64,000 bases of DNA from Boswellia sacra. Lineage: Eukaryota > Streptophyta > Magnoliopsida > Sapindales > Burseraceae. Below the pieces are notes generated by a model. The model did no database searches. It saw only the letters and a list, made by a program, of their open reading frames with translations, and was not told the DNA's origin. Each line of letters starts with the position of its first letter. The stretch's first letter is position 1. Of this stretch, positions 11,930 through 21,489 are shown piece after piece. The translations under genes were made by a program, and so were the position numbers. The DNA lies in contig SNVD02009237.1 in the NCBI GenBank assembly GCA_013180625.2, positions 124,001 through 188,000 of the forward strand, read 5' to 3'.

Positions 11930-13906
11930 AAACTTTGCTAGTATCGAGGGCAAGTACAACGATATGAAAACAAAACTAAACCGAACAGAATCAAAGAAAA
12001 TTAAAAAACACACAAATGCTTTATCTTGCAAATAGGCCTCAAAGATTGTACTTAAATATAACCCAAGGAAAACTTCAAAATAATGCACTTGATCAAGAAT
12101 TTCATCTCAAATATTAGTTTCGCTTCACTTCAAATCCTCAAGTGTGTGTGTGTAGAGCCATTCTCACCTAATCACTTGTAACCCGGATGAGTTTATGCAT
12201 AAAAATGAATCATATTTAATATTGAAAGATGTGTATAAATGAACTCCCTGCGCCGCTGTTCAAGTCACTTTCCTATTGTAGACATGCACAACACAAGGAT
12301 CAAGTAGGACTTTTACGAAGCTTATCTTGTAAAGTTTAGGCTGGGGAAGGTATGATAAAGGATAATAATTTGGCTTCAAAATCACCCACAAACACATAAA
12401 TAATTCAAGATTATGTAGAGCTCAACCCTATAACACAACTTTATTTTAATTCACCAGGTTACTCCCCCAAACTTATTTAGAACAATCAATCTTTTTTTTT
12501 TTTCTCTTCTCTTCTTCTTCTTTTTTTTGTAGAAAACAAAAGAAACTACACCCCCACACTTTATTGTTTCATACTTTTTAAGAACACCCAAGGGTATAGA
12601 ACTCTTTTTCTTTCCTTTTTTTTTTCTTTTTTTAACTGCAATTCCACTCCCCCACACTTAAACAATACATTGTCCTGTCTCTTATACACATCTAGATGTG
12701 TATAAGAGACAGGATAAGTACAGATTGGCTTTTTTTTCTTTTTTCTTTTTTACAAACACAATAGGACTCACTTGCATTGCTCATGACACATCCCAACCTC
12801 CTCTAACTTCCCAAAATCAGAACATATCTCAAAATTTAATTGTAAATGATCTACATGCTCATAGGTAAGGGATAAACTGTTTGGAACAAATTAATTTGAG
12901 GTTAGGAAATCTTTTAGTGAGTTAACAAAGAAAAAGGCTTATAGAGGCTCAAAGGGGTAACTAGGGAACAATTTCAGTCAAGGTTGGCTATTAAGGCTCA
13001 AACGGTCCAAAGATGGCCTAAATCATTTCCCCAATGTTGCACAGTCTAGGATTTCGCCTCGAGTGACCATCAAACAAGTTCTGGAATTCATTGAAATCTG
13101 AAGAAACATTTAAATTACATAAACTTTCTCTAAGTGAACAAATAACTCAGTGATAATAGCTCAGTGCTCAATGTTGCACAAAGAATCAAAGGCAAAGCGA
13201 AAACCAATAAACATTTCAAGCACACAGATCCATGCATCATTTAACATTTTCCAAGAGTTATTCTTAATTCAATCATTGCCTTATCATTGGCCCATAAAAT
13301 GCAAGAGAAGAGGTACGTGGCATTGTTACACCTGAGTCAAGATTGTATATTTCAACAATCATTAGGACCAGTAGCCCGCAGACTTAAGGTTTCCAGCCTA
13401 TATACCTTTATTATGAAGAACAAAACAAGAAACAAGACACTTCAAGCAACATGAAATAAACAAACTACAAGTTATTAAGGAAGAATGCGTTTCAAGGGTT
13501 AAGGAAACCCCATATTCTGCCATTCTCAGGTTTTTCCACAAATTTTTTTTAAATCGAAACTGATAAAGATAAAAACACATAACAACTCTAAATTACGCAA
13601 AACTAAACTCACTCATAAAATAACAAAGTTCAACAAGTCAGCAAACAAAAAACAAGTTAGTTAGAATGGGTCTAAAAAGTTTAGAAGTTAGCCTCCTTAT
13701 TCAGCCATTATGGATTAAAAAGATCCAGAATGCGTTTCAAGAGAACTTGAACTTTTTAAGCCACCACTCTAAAAACAGAGATTAGAAAATATTACCTGGG
13801 ACGAAAGAAATAACCTAAAAAAACTCAAAAGAAATGACATGAAAAATCTCAAATAAACACACTGAAAAGAAAGCAAACAAAAACGAAGCAAACCAGCAAA
13901 TAGAGA
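11930..13906 (-). other. 3' non-coding region of the Athila-like element
   Basis: No conserved coding frame. It has T-rich runs at 12491-12640 and the adapter at 12675-12712. Long post-pol non-coding regions are usual in Athila/Tat elements. Confidence 0.55.
12675..12712. other. Nextera mate-pair junction adapter (assembly artefact)
   Basis: Bases 12675-12693 are the 19-nt Tn5 mosaic end CTGTCTCTTATACACATCT and 12694-12712 are its exact reverse complement. Mosaic ends joined back to back in this order are the circularisation junction of the Nextera mate-pair kit. No natural plant sequence would be expected to match all 38 bases. Sequences on either side may not be adjacent in the genome. Confidence 0.97.
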
Positions 13907-14583
13907 TTACAGATGGAGTGTTAAATCCAGTCGACGCCTTTTATTGCCTTCTCCAAACCAATTTATCCGAGCCGTTGTTGGATCAGGCGAATAGACAAAT
14001 TCTTGTAGTTTATCAATTAACTCCCCTGCAGTTGAAGCTGTAACCAGGATTTGCCTCGCCGACTGTGAGATGAAGTTTTTTCTACTGCTTGATCAAGAAA
14101 AGACAACAAACTATCAAAAAAAGTTATTGACATTTAACAAACCAATGGGTTTCCGATGGATGTTTAGCTGTGCCCAAGAGGTGATTTGAAATATCTCCTC
14201 TATGTACCATAACCACCCGGCAAAGCTATAAATGCATCGGACTTAACAACCATATGTGCAATACGCTCATGCATGCTAGAGACCTGTAACTTTTCCCCGA
14301 TTGTGTTGCCTACGATATCTCGTATAGCTAATGGTTTAGGGATAATGCCGAGAACTTTGCTCCCTCCTAGGGATGCAGCTGTCGACACACACCCCATTAA
14401 CCCAAGACTACCCTCTCCATAAATCAAATGAATACCCCTCGCGGCTAATGTCCTACCAAGATCAAGAGCTGCTGTTGTAAACTCTCCATCTTTACCAAAT
14501 TGCGATCCACAAAATACGCATATATTTTGGAATCGCCGAATTGGTGTTTTCTCAATTTCTAAAAGTGCTCTAAACTTTTGCAA
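13907..14583 (-). pseudogene. LOG-like cytokinin riboside 5'-monophosphate phosphoribohydrolase, intronless retrocopy
   Basis: LOG enzymes release active cytokinin bases from nucleotide precursors. The frame starting at 14583 (a TTG; no ATG lies before the upstream stop) shows RFQNICVFCGSQFGK, the SLGLMG loop, SSMHER and the active-site loop LPGGYGT. Two single-base deletions, near 14201 and near 14090, shift the frame. Across them the homology continues through [21 protein letters not shown] and SARQILVTAST to the C-terminal LDLTLHL and TAA at 13907-13909. Plant LOG genes normally have several introns. Here all coding parts are contiguous, which suggests a processed copy, unless the source was itself intronless. 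It lies sense to the retrotransposon. Missing ATG and frameshifts make it a pseudogene. Confidence 0.88.
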
Positions 14584-14760
14584 GACAATGATGTACGTTA
14601 GGTATTATGCGATTCAAGTGCAAGACAGGTTATAAAATGACATTTGAGAATATGCAAAATGGATATATACACACGTAAAACTCTCAAATTTGACACATGG
14701 GAACATAATTTTGGTGGGGGTTGCTCGATGCAGATTTATCGCCCCAAAATTTGAAAAAAT

Positions 14761-14947
14761 GAGATATGCTTTCGGCAAGGTTTGATAAAACCTACACACT
14801 TGTCTCCCACGTGAAGCATGGAAAATGGAGATACACTTTCGGCGGGTGTTGACAAAACCCCCACACTTGTCTCCCACGTGAAGCATAAAAAATAGAGATA
14901 CACTTTCGGTGGAGGTTGACAAAACCTCCACACTTGTCTCCCACGTG
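14761..14947 (-). repeat. 67-bp tandem repeat, three units, each with a G-box
   Basis: Units start at 14761, 14828 and 14895 (the last partial). Each ends in CACGTG (14808, 14875 and 14942). Each also holds a small inverted repeat, clearest in unit 3 (gtggaggtt/aacctccac around a 5-nt loop). The array lies 180-360 bp upstream of the LOG-like frame on its coding strand, where promoter elements would sit. Regulatory function is inference. Confidence 0.8.
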
Positions 14948-15459
14948 TACTTATGCCATAGGGTAGTCATATGGTTTGTCAAAAAGAAAACTTGAAATTA
15001 ACAAACAAAATCAACAAACAACAACAACACAAAAACAACATTGATAATCAGATCAAAACGAAACAAGAAAAAAAATTCGACAACAACAACACACATTCAA
15101 ATATACAAGTAGTTGTGATTGTGGCTCACATCTTCCTCTGGTTTTACGTCCAGTAACGGCTAAAACGCCTTCTATGAGTCGAGGATTTGCTTCCCATCCA
15201 GTTTTCTTATAAACTGGCAAACAGGGTCGTTTTTAGTCAGATTCCCTAGACTATAACACTGCAATTCATCACGAAATTGTGTCATAGATTAAGCAATTCA
15301 CGCTGAACAAGTCCACAAGAATGTGACTCGAGGGTTAACAAAACATTATCCAGCGACTCATTACTCAAACCATTCTTAATAAATGAAAGTTTATCTTCTC
15401 TATTCCTGGACACAAAACCTACTGAACGACAAGTCTGGTTACAATTCCATCTAGCACAT
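14948..15459 (-). other. Non-coding internal region of the Athila-like element
   Basis: A-rich, no recognised frame or structure between the G-box repeat and the next small open frame. Confidence 0.5.
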
Positions 15460-15726
15460 TTATAACATACTTGTAACCTTTTCGCTCTTCGCCTCTTGGC
15501 GTAGTAGCTCTTTTCCTAGACCAGGCATGTATTTTGCGAGATTAATGTCCGGCTCACCGGACAATCTCACCTTGGCTTCGATAAGCCATCGGATATCAGC
15601 AGGCACATTTAGGAGCATCAATGCCCAAAGTCTAGTCATCCGTACTTTATAAATTTTAAACACAGCATTTTGAGGAAGTGAAGGGAAATATTTACGAAGG
15701 TTCGACAGAAAGATATCGGCATCCAT
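15460..15726 (-). CDS. Small unrecognised ORF (88 aa) in the Athila-like element
   Basis: ATG at 15726 to TAA at 15460. The amino-acid composition is normal for a folded protein (for example RWLIEAKVRLSGEPDINL and YMPGLGKELLRQ) and unlike the low-complexity frames nearby. It lies on the element's sense strand, between the pol stub and the LOG-like copy. I do not recognise a family. It may be a second captured exon, an element-specific ORF, or chance. Confidence 0.3.
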   Translation of the reverse strand: MDADIFLSNLRKYFPSLPQNAVFKIYKVRMTRLWALMLLNVPADIRWLIEAKVRLSGEPDINLAKYMPGLGKELLRQEAKSEKVTSML

Positions 15727-16174
15727 TGAAGAAGAGAAAAGGAAAGATATTACCAGTAATTTGTTTGAGTCTATTCTTCTCCAAGATATGCACGCTTCAA
15801 ACCTTCAAGCAATGGCTTCAATTCTTGTTTCGGTGTTTCCTCAAGCTGTTGAACAAATGAGCACAAAGTACGAAATAATCAAATTAAACAAAAGGAAAAG
15901 AAAAGAGCAGAAACGAAACTAAAGACACATAAAAGAGATAACAAAGCAATAGCAAACAAAAGTCAAAAACAAATAAAAAAATATAAAAACAAATAAGACA
16001 GATGACAAAGAGAGATAAAACCTGATCAATTTGATGGCCTACGAAAGGAATCTCCTCGAGACACAAAAATCGATCATTATTACCTTATTTTATTTTTCTT
16101 TTCTTTTTTTTCTTTATTTTTCAAAAACATTGGGTTGCCTCCCAATAAGCGCTTGGTTTAACATCCTCAGCCCG

Positions 16175-16292
16175 ACGTTGGTTCCATCATGGGAGGGTTC
16201 AATCTCCGCTGTGCTTCTCTAGTGGGCTTGGATCCTTCTTCCAACAAGAAATGGTGCATGCATATGGCTGGGCCTTGGATGTTAGCAATCGT
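16175..16292 (-). pseudogene. RT stub and pol deletion junction
   Basis: After the protease frame ends in VLRDHKITIG and a stop, the minus strand continues TIANIQGPAICMH, then FLLEEGSKPTREAQRRLNPP. This is the start of an Athila/Tat RT. At about 16175-16186 it jumps directly to tcgggctgaggatgttaaac, the sequence that normally follows the end of pol in these elements. The rest of RT, RNase H and integrase is missing. Confidence 0.75.
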
Positions 16293-17959
16293 TCACCCAA
16301 TAGTTATTTTGTGATCTCTAAGTACTTGGACGAGTTTCTCTTCTTGTAGTGGTGCAAGGCCCATTTTTATTATAACTGGCAAAGAATCATTCTCACCCAA
16401 AAACACATGCCTCAAATAATCCGGAAGTTGCTTAAGCTCCAAGGTATTGGCTTTCATCACAGAAGAAAGAAGTTTCTCATTAGATAAAGGCAATTCAATG
16501 TACGAAACATCATACCTGTTTGTGATTATAGCTATAGTCTCATCTAAGCATGCCATAGCTTCCTCCATTTCTTTGGACACTTGTATCAACCTTCTTGGTT
16601 CTTTGAAATTTTCTGTCCCTATGTGCTCACTCATTGCCTCGAAAATATTGAAACGGATCACTTTGCCATCAAACTCCATGGTGAAAGTGCCATCATGAAC
16701 ATCAATCTTGGTTTTAGCAGTTTTCGAGAATGGTCTCTCTATAAGAAATGGTGTTGGATTAGAAGATGTCTCATCCTCTATTTCAAGAACATAAAAGTCT
16801 GCTGGAAAAACCAATTGATTCACCTGCACAAGCACATCTTCCACAACTCTTTTGGTATATGCATTAAAACGATCAGCAAGTTGAATTACAATACCAGTTT
16901 CCGCAAGGGGTCCAAGATTCAAGGAAGCATAAATAGAATAGGGCATGACATTAATTGATGCTCCTAAATCTAACATAGCTCTTTCAAAATTGGTATTGCC
17001 AATGGTGCATGGAATGGTGAACGTACCTGGATCTTTGCATTTCGGAGGAATTTTTCTTTGCAATACAGCTGAAACATTTTCCCCCACACTTACCTTCTCA
17101 TTTCCTTTCAACTTCCTCTTGTTGGTGCATAACTCTTTGAGAAATTTTGCATAACGAGGCACTTGCTTGATAGCATCCAGAAGTGGTATGTTTACCTCGA
17201 TCTTGCGAAAAGTTTCCAGGATTTCTTGTTCTTGTTCCTCCTTCCTTGATTTTGCAAATCTGCTAGGAAAAGGTGGAGGAGTAACATATGAAGGAATATG
17301 GGTTTTAGGATTTACCTTAGAAGATGATGTTTTATTCATGGTGGGAGTGGTATCATCCCCTTCATCAGTTTGTGATTTCTTTGGTGGAATCTCTAATTGC
17401 TTCCCACTTCTCAAAGTTACAGCACTAGCATTCTCTCTTGGATTGATCACCGGCTGAGAAGGTAATTTTCCTGAGCTTTGACTCTCAAATTTGCTCATGT
17501 TAGTGGCCAATTGTCCCATTTGATTTTCCAGGTTTTGGATACTTGCCCTAGTTTCCTGCTGAAATTGCATTGTGTTAGTGGCAAGTGCTTTAACAATATC
17601 CTCGAGAGACGTACCTGAATTTTGTGGAGCTGGTTGCGGTGCTGGTTGTGGTGTTGGTGGTGGTTGTGCTTGAAATGGTTGCTGCACCCTTGGTTGATTG
17701 AAACCTGGTGGTCGATTTGGTATGGCATTTGGGGCAATTGGTTGATGATTCCCATATCTTAAATTAGGGTGATCTCTCCATCCAGCATTGTAAGTATTGG
17801 AGAAATGGTCATACCTTTGCCTTGGTTGTCCTGGAAATCCACCCATGGCATTGGCTTGTTCTGTATCTCCTTCTTGCAAAGTTGGACACATGTCGGTTGG
17901 ATGGTCCATGGCAGAACATACTCCACATTATAAGATTGCTGCATATGTCCTACAGCCAT
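16293..17959 (-). pseudogene. Gag C-terminus and aspartic protease of the Athila-like element
   Basis: The frame 17909-16293 begins in a Gag zinc-binding-like motif (MDHPTDMCPTLQE). It continues through a Gln/Pro-rich linker (residues 60-105), an ASAVTLRSGKQLE motif, and a retropepsin-like domain with MLDLGASINVMPYS around residue 313. Upstream the frame is offset (17959-17909), so a frameshift separates it from the main gag. Athila/Tat proteases often read D-[L/S]-G, so that site may be intact. The frame stops just before RT. Confidence 0.85.
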
Positions 17960-18021
17960 TTTTTTTACAAGAGAGGTAAGTTCACAAAGTTGTTGTTCAA
18001 TGTTTGAAGTACTTACCTCAT

Positions 18022-18855
18022 TTACTCTTTTGATAGTTGTGGCTCAAATTGACTGCTGAATTGTTGGGAGTTCGCTGCCATGTCACTAATCAAACGTCTT
18101 GCAACGTTCGGTGTTTTATTAACTAGTGCTCTACCACTAGCAGCATCAATGATACTCCTTTCCATTGGTAAGAGACCCTCGTAGAAATATTGAATTAGGA
18201 GTCTATCACTAATTTGGTGGTTTGGACAGCTAGCACATAACCTCTTAAATCTCTCCCAATATTCATGAAGTGATTCTCCATTGTGTTGTCGAATGCCACT
18301 AATATCTTTTCTATTATTTGTAACTTTCGAGGCTGGAAAGTATTTCTCCAAAAAGAGTTTACTCATCTCATTCCAAGTGGTAATGGTACATGGTGGTAGG
18401 TAGTATAACCAATCTTTTGCCGAATCTGCTAATGAGAATGGGAAAGCTCTCAATTTAATTTGCTCTTCAGAAACGCCAGTTGGCTTCATACTTGAGCATA
18501 CCACATGAAATTCTTTGAGGTGTTTGTTCGGATCCTCTCCTGCAAAACCATGAAATGTAGGCAAGAGATGAATCAGTCCAGATTTAAGTTCAAAATCTAT
18601 CTCAAAATTGGTGCTTATGCATAGCGGTTGTTGATCAATAATTGGAGCCGCTAACTCCTTAAGAGTCTGATCGTTTTCCATCGCCATTGCTTCCGATTCA
18701 GATTTGATTGAACTGCAAGAAGATGGGAGGGAAGTATGTCGTGCAAGGTCAAATTCTGGAGGTGGAGTTGAAATTGACCGATTTAGCCTTAAATTCGAGG
18801 ATTGGAGAAACTCCTTAATTCTCTTAAGTCGTTGATCCGCTTCTCCCTCGGACAT
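18022..18855 (-). CDS. Gag of the Athila-like element (277 aa)
   Basis: ATG at 18855 to the stop at 18022, uninterrupted. The retrotransposon Gag domain covers roughly residues 95-215, with LLPTFHGFAGEDPNKHLKEF, AFPFSLADSAKDWLYYLP and ISGIRQHNGESLHEYWERF, all characteristic of Athila/Tat Gag. A stop and a frameshift separate it from the zinc-motif/protease frame downstream. It lies 80 bp after the primer site. It could still encode a truncated Gag. Confidence 0.88.
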   Translation of the reverse strand: MSEGEADQRLKRIKEFLQSSNLRLNRSISTPPPEFDLARHTSLPSSCSSIKSESEAMAMENDQTLKELAAPIIDQQPLCISTNFEIDFELKSGLIHLLPTFHGFAGEDPNKHLKEFHVVCSSMKPTGVSEEQIKLRAFPFSLADSAKDWLYYLPPCTITTWNEMSKLFLEKYFPASKVTNNRKDISGIRQHNGESLHEYWERFKRLCASCPNHQISDRLLIQYFYEGLLPMERSIIDAASGRALVNKTPNVARRLISDMAANSQQFSSQFEPQLSKE

Positions 18856-18937
18856 AAAAGCCTAAACACAAACAATCAGGAAATAACAATCAAGAATCAG
18901 TAGTAAAAACAGAATAACAAATTGATTAGAAAATCAA

Positions 18938-18955
18938 TCCCCGGCAACGGCGCCA
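18938..18955 (-). other. Primer binding site, tRNA-Asp type
   Basis: The + strand reads TCCCCGGCAACGGCGCCA, the 3' end of plant tRNA-Asp, so the minus strand is its complement. It lies six bases inside the 5' LTR and shows that the element runs right to left. Confidence 0.88.
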
Positions 18956-18961
18956 AAAACT

Positions 18962-20380
18962 TGATGCGTTCGAAACTAGCAAGTATACTAGTCGCACAAG
19001 TAATAAAGTAATAAGTAGATATCGTTCCCACGAGGATTGATTCTAATTGAATTTGTTATTTCCAGCAACAATAAACTAAACAGGGGGGGTTTTGTTGAAT
19101 GATTAACTAAACTGAATACGAAAGCAAGTGAAGAATAACAAAAGCAAAGTTAAATGAATGAAAAATCAATGAGAGACACTTGGTTAAGAGTTCATTCTCT
19201 GCCACAAGATATGAATTTGTGAATTAACATAGAATTGTAATCCAATTACAGCATTGAAGTTATCAACCGTAGATAACAACAAGCTCTGTTATCCCAATCT
19301 TTCCTTACTTTGTTGTTAAATAAAACAAGCTCTTTATTTAATCTCTATCCATTAAACAACCTAGAACAAGCTCTCTAAGTTTAATTCAATAGAAGCATTA
19401 CGATGAGAAAGATAGGTTGATCTAAGCAATAATCACACAAGTTCGGATTATTTAACCTAGGTTGTATTTTCCAATTGCAATCTCTGATCACAATTTTGCT
19501 ACTAATGATTGGAAATTCATGACAATTACGGATCAAGATTTCTAATCTAGCAATAGACAACAACAGATTATATTCAGTTGGCCATTCCAAATACAATCAG
19601 TAAGCAATCATAAGCATTAGATATGGGAAAATACAAGCAACTTCAATTAGAGAATTGGATAACAATTTCTTACACAATCAACTCACAAAATCCATATCAA
19701 GGGCTTTGAAATCACCCTCAACCAATTCAGATTTAGTTACACATATTCAATCAGAATAACAAATACAATACAGAGAAATTCCAGAATTGAAAAGGAAAGA
19801 AAGAACTTAGCAAATTCTTTGAAAATCTTCTTTGTAGATGAATCTTCTTGGAATTGTAGTTCCTCCTCTTTCAAAATCTTCTTTCTCCTTCAAGAACTCC
19901 AAGGGATGAGAGAAATCCAGAAATGCAGCCTCCTCCCACGTTTTCCCCTCTTCAAGTTATGAAAATAAAACCCTAAAATGTGTTTAAATACTCTGCTACA
20001 GTAACTGCTACAGTGTCCCGTATTATACATGCTACAGTGATTTGTGGAATTACATTTCTATACTTCTCACACTGTTTTGATTACAACTTTTGGTACACTG
20101 AATGGATTTATAAACCGTAAATTTCTCCAGAAAATAGACTTCGAGAGCTTTCCAACGTTATATAATATGTCATCGGGTTCATTGTATATCAATACAATTA
20201 AATCCGAGAAGATGGTTTACTAGCAGAGGTGAAAATGAAGGGTTTTACTCCATTTTTGTGCAAGTTGCTCCAAAACTCCTACAACATCAAAACCACACAA
20301 AAATATAAAAATACCAAGGAATATAGCAAAGAAACATGGACAAATTGATATGAAAATGATATATAATTAGACACCTATCA
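18962..20380 (-). repeat. 5' LTR of the Athila-like element
   Basis: 1419 bp, TGATGCG...CCTATCA, paired with 10493-11914. Confidence 0.93.
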
Positions 20381-20640
20381 TCCGTCTTTAGTACAAGTGA
20401 TAGAATTTTGAGTCCACATCGAAGTAGACTTCTTCCTGAAACATTGGAGGCATTAATGTGCACTCAAAATTGGTTATGGCTAAAAACGCGAGGTATACTT
20501 TGTATTATATTAAGTTTATCTTATTGACTATTATTATTTTTTATTTAATTTTTTATTTAATTATTAATTTACTTATTATGTTTTTAGATATAATTCCTCA
20601 AGAAGAGATGGTTGGAGGGGAAACAGTGGATGATGAATGA

Positions 20641-21221
20641 GGAAGTTCAATGACATCTTTGTGATTGTGAGAATGTTTCATTGGAGTGTTAGATATAGGA
20701 AGTTAATGTGTGCTATCAATTTGTTGGTTTACTTTTATTGAAGTGTTGACAGTATTCATTATTTACTTATTTCTATGTTTGTGTTGGTATGCTTTTATTT
20801 TTATGAGTATGTTTACTTATAGTGTTTATTATTGTTGTAGTCATGTACTTGTTGGTAACTTATAATTGTTGTTTATTATTGTTATAGTCATGTACTTGTT
20901 GGTAACTTATAATTGTTTTGTTTGCTGAATTGTTGTTGACTTGATAATCTTGGACTTGTAATGGAATGATGTTTTTTAGTTGTTAATTTCGTTGTTGTGT
21001 ATATCATATTTGATTTTAGTTTAAAGATATATTGTTTTTATGATTGTTAAAAAATGATCAAAATAATATGATGAAAATTTGAGGTTGTAAATGTTATAGG
21101 GGGTTGATTGCAAAAATATAAATATTATAGGAAATTAATTAAAATATAAATATTGCAGGGCGGAGCGGGACGAGAATGGGTACCTGCCGTCCTGGACCCG
21201 TTCGCCCCATTGTCATCCCTA
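20641..21221 (+). other. 3' region and right terminal repeat of hAT-1
   Basis: Downstream of the transposase stop. It contains a direct repeat (tgttattgttatagtcatgt, units near 20828 and 20873) and ends in the GC-rich subterminal block and the inverted TAGGGATGACAAT at 21209-21221. Confidence 0.8.
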
Positions 21222-21229
21222 CTTAATTC
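21222..21229. repeat. Right target-site duplication of hAT-1
   Basis: CTTAATTC. It pairs with CTTAAGTC at 6339-6346 and is followed by sequence colinear with the copy B flank after 26031. Confidence 0.88.
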
Positions 21230-21453
21230 TCATAAATTAAATTAAAAAAATAAAAAAGTGCTCATACTTTAATTGTAGAACACAAAAAATAGCTCTGTTC
21301 TTCTTGAAAATTGTCGAAGGACACAGTCAGACTTCAATTATAACATGAAATTTTGAGAGATAAGGGAAGCCCTAGTTTAAGGAATTTTTTACCCATATTA
21401 AAACCAGATGGGCACTCAGATATGGGGTGGGGTCCATCCATCCCTTGCCACGC

Positions 21454-21461
21454 TATAAAAT
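21454..21461 (+). promoter_or_regulatory. TATA box of RNA-binding-protein copy A
   Basis: TATAAAAT, identical in sequence and context to the copy B box at 26453. Two telo-box motifs (AAACCCTAG at 21509 and 21549) follow in the leader. They are common in plant genes for RNA-handling and translation proteins. Confidence 0.65.
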
Positions 21462-21489
21462 GCAGAAGATATTTTCTAACGGTATCTGC

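Larger units (their letters stand above)
10493..20380 (-). mobile_element. Athila/Tat-like Ty3/gypsy retrotransposon, pol-deleted, carrying a LOG-like gene
   Basis: Two 1.42-kb LTRs (TGATGCG...CCTATCA) flank an internal region with a tRNA-Asp primer site at the right and a purine tract at the left, so it is transcribed on the minus strand. Gag and protease are recognisable, but RT, RNase H and integrase are gone apart from a stub at 16175-16292. Downstream are a long non-coding region, a LOG-like pseudogene and the 3' LTR. Candidate target copies are TCTGC (10488-10492) and TCCGT (20381-20385). They differ by two transitions, and TCTGT restores a normal hAT reading. The element is non-autonomous. 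A sequencing adapter inside it means its internal structure must be confirmed. Confidence 0.9.
8510..20640 (+). pseudogene. hAT transposase (BED zinc finger, RICESLEEPER-like), split by a retrotransposon
   Basis: Exons: 8510-9234, 9323-10492, 20386-20492 and 20588-20640. Residues 56-99 form a BED finger (C74, C77, H91/H95, C99). TTDMWTS and the TVDNCSTND region carry expected catalytic-core residues, and CCAHILNLIVKDGL is the hAT signature. The C-terminal dimerisation domain begins LLWWKMNKSKFPVLSTIA, breaks after VPSES at 10492, and resumes after 20385 with VFSTSDRILSPHRSRL and TQNWLWLKT. The last exon encodes an acidic tail ending in TGA at 20638-20640. Two lesions disable it: a Trp codon turned into TGA at 9393-9395, and the 9.9-kb insertion. 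The splice junctions keep frame and have GT-AG ends. Confidence 0.9.
6347..21221 (+). mobile_element. hAT transposon (hAT-1), about 5 kb, holding a 9.9-kb retrotransposon
   Basis: The termini are TAGGGATGGCAAT (6347) and the inverted TAGGGATGACAAT (ending 21221), flanked by an 8-bp target duplication. Both ends carry GC-rich subterminal repeats (gggcgggg, gacccg). Inside are a TATA box, a GC-rich leader and a BED zinc finger hAT transposase. Without the nested retrotransposon and its target copy the element is about 4.98 kb, a typical autonomous hAT size. The family is Ac-like hAT with a RICESLEEPER-type transposase. It is inactive now because the transposase is broken. Confidence 0.93.

Noticed and set aside
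14614..14982. 122-residue minus-strand frame with internal repeats
   Set aside because: It is the translation of the 67-bp G-box tandem repeat in two frames. No protein family fits.
16447..17457. Several plus-strand open frames of 69-125 codons
   Set aside because: They lie antisense to the intact protease/Gag frame and are shadows of it.
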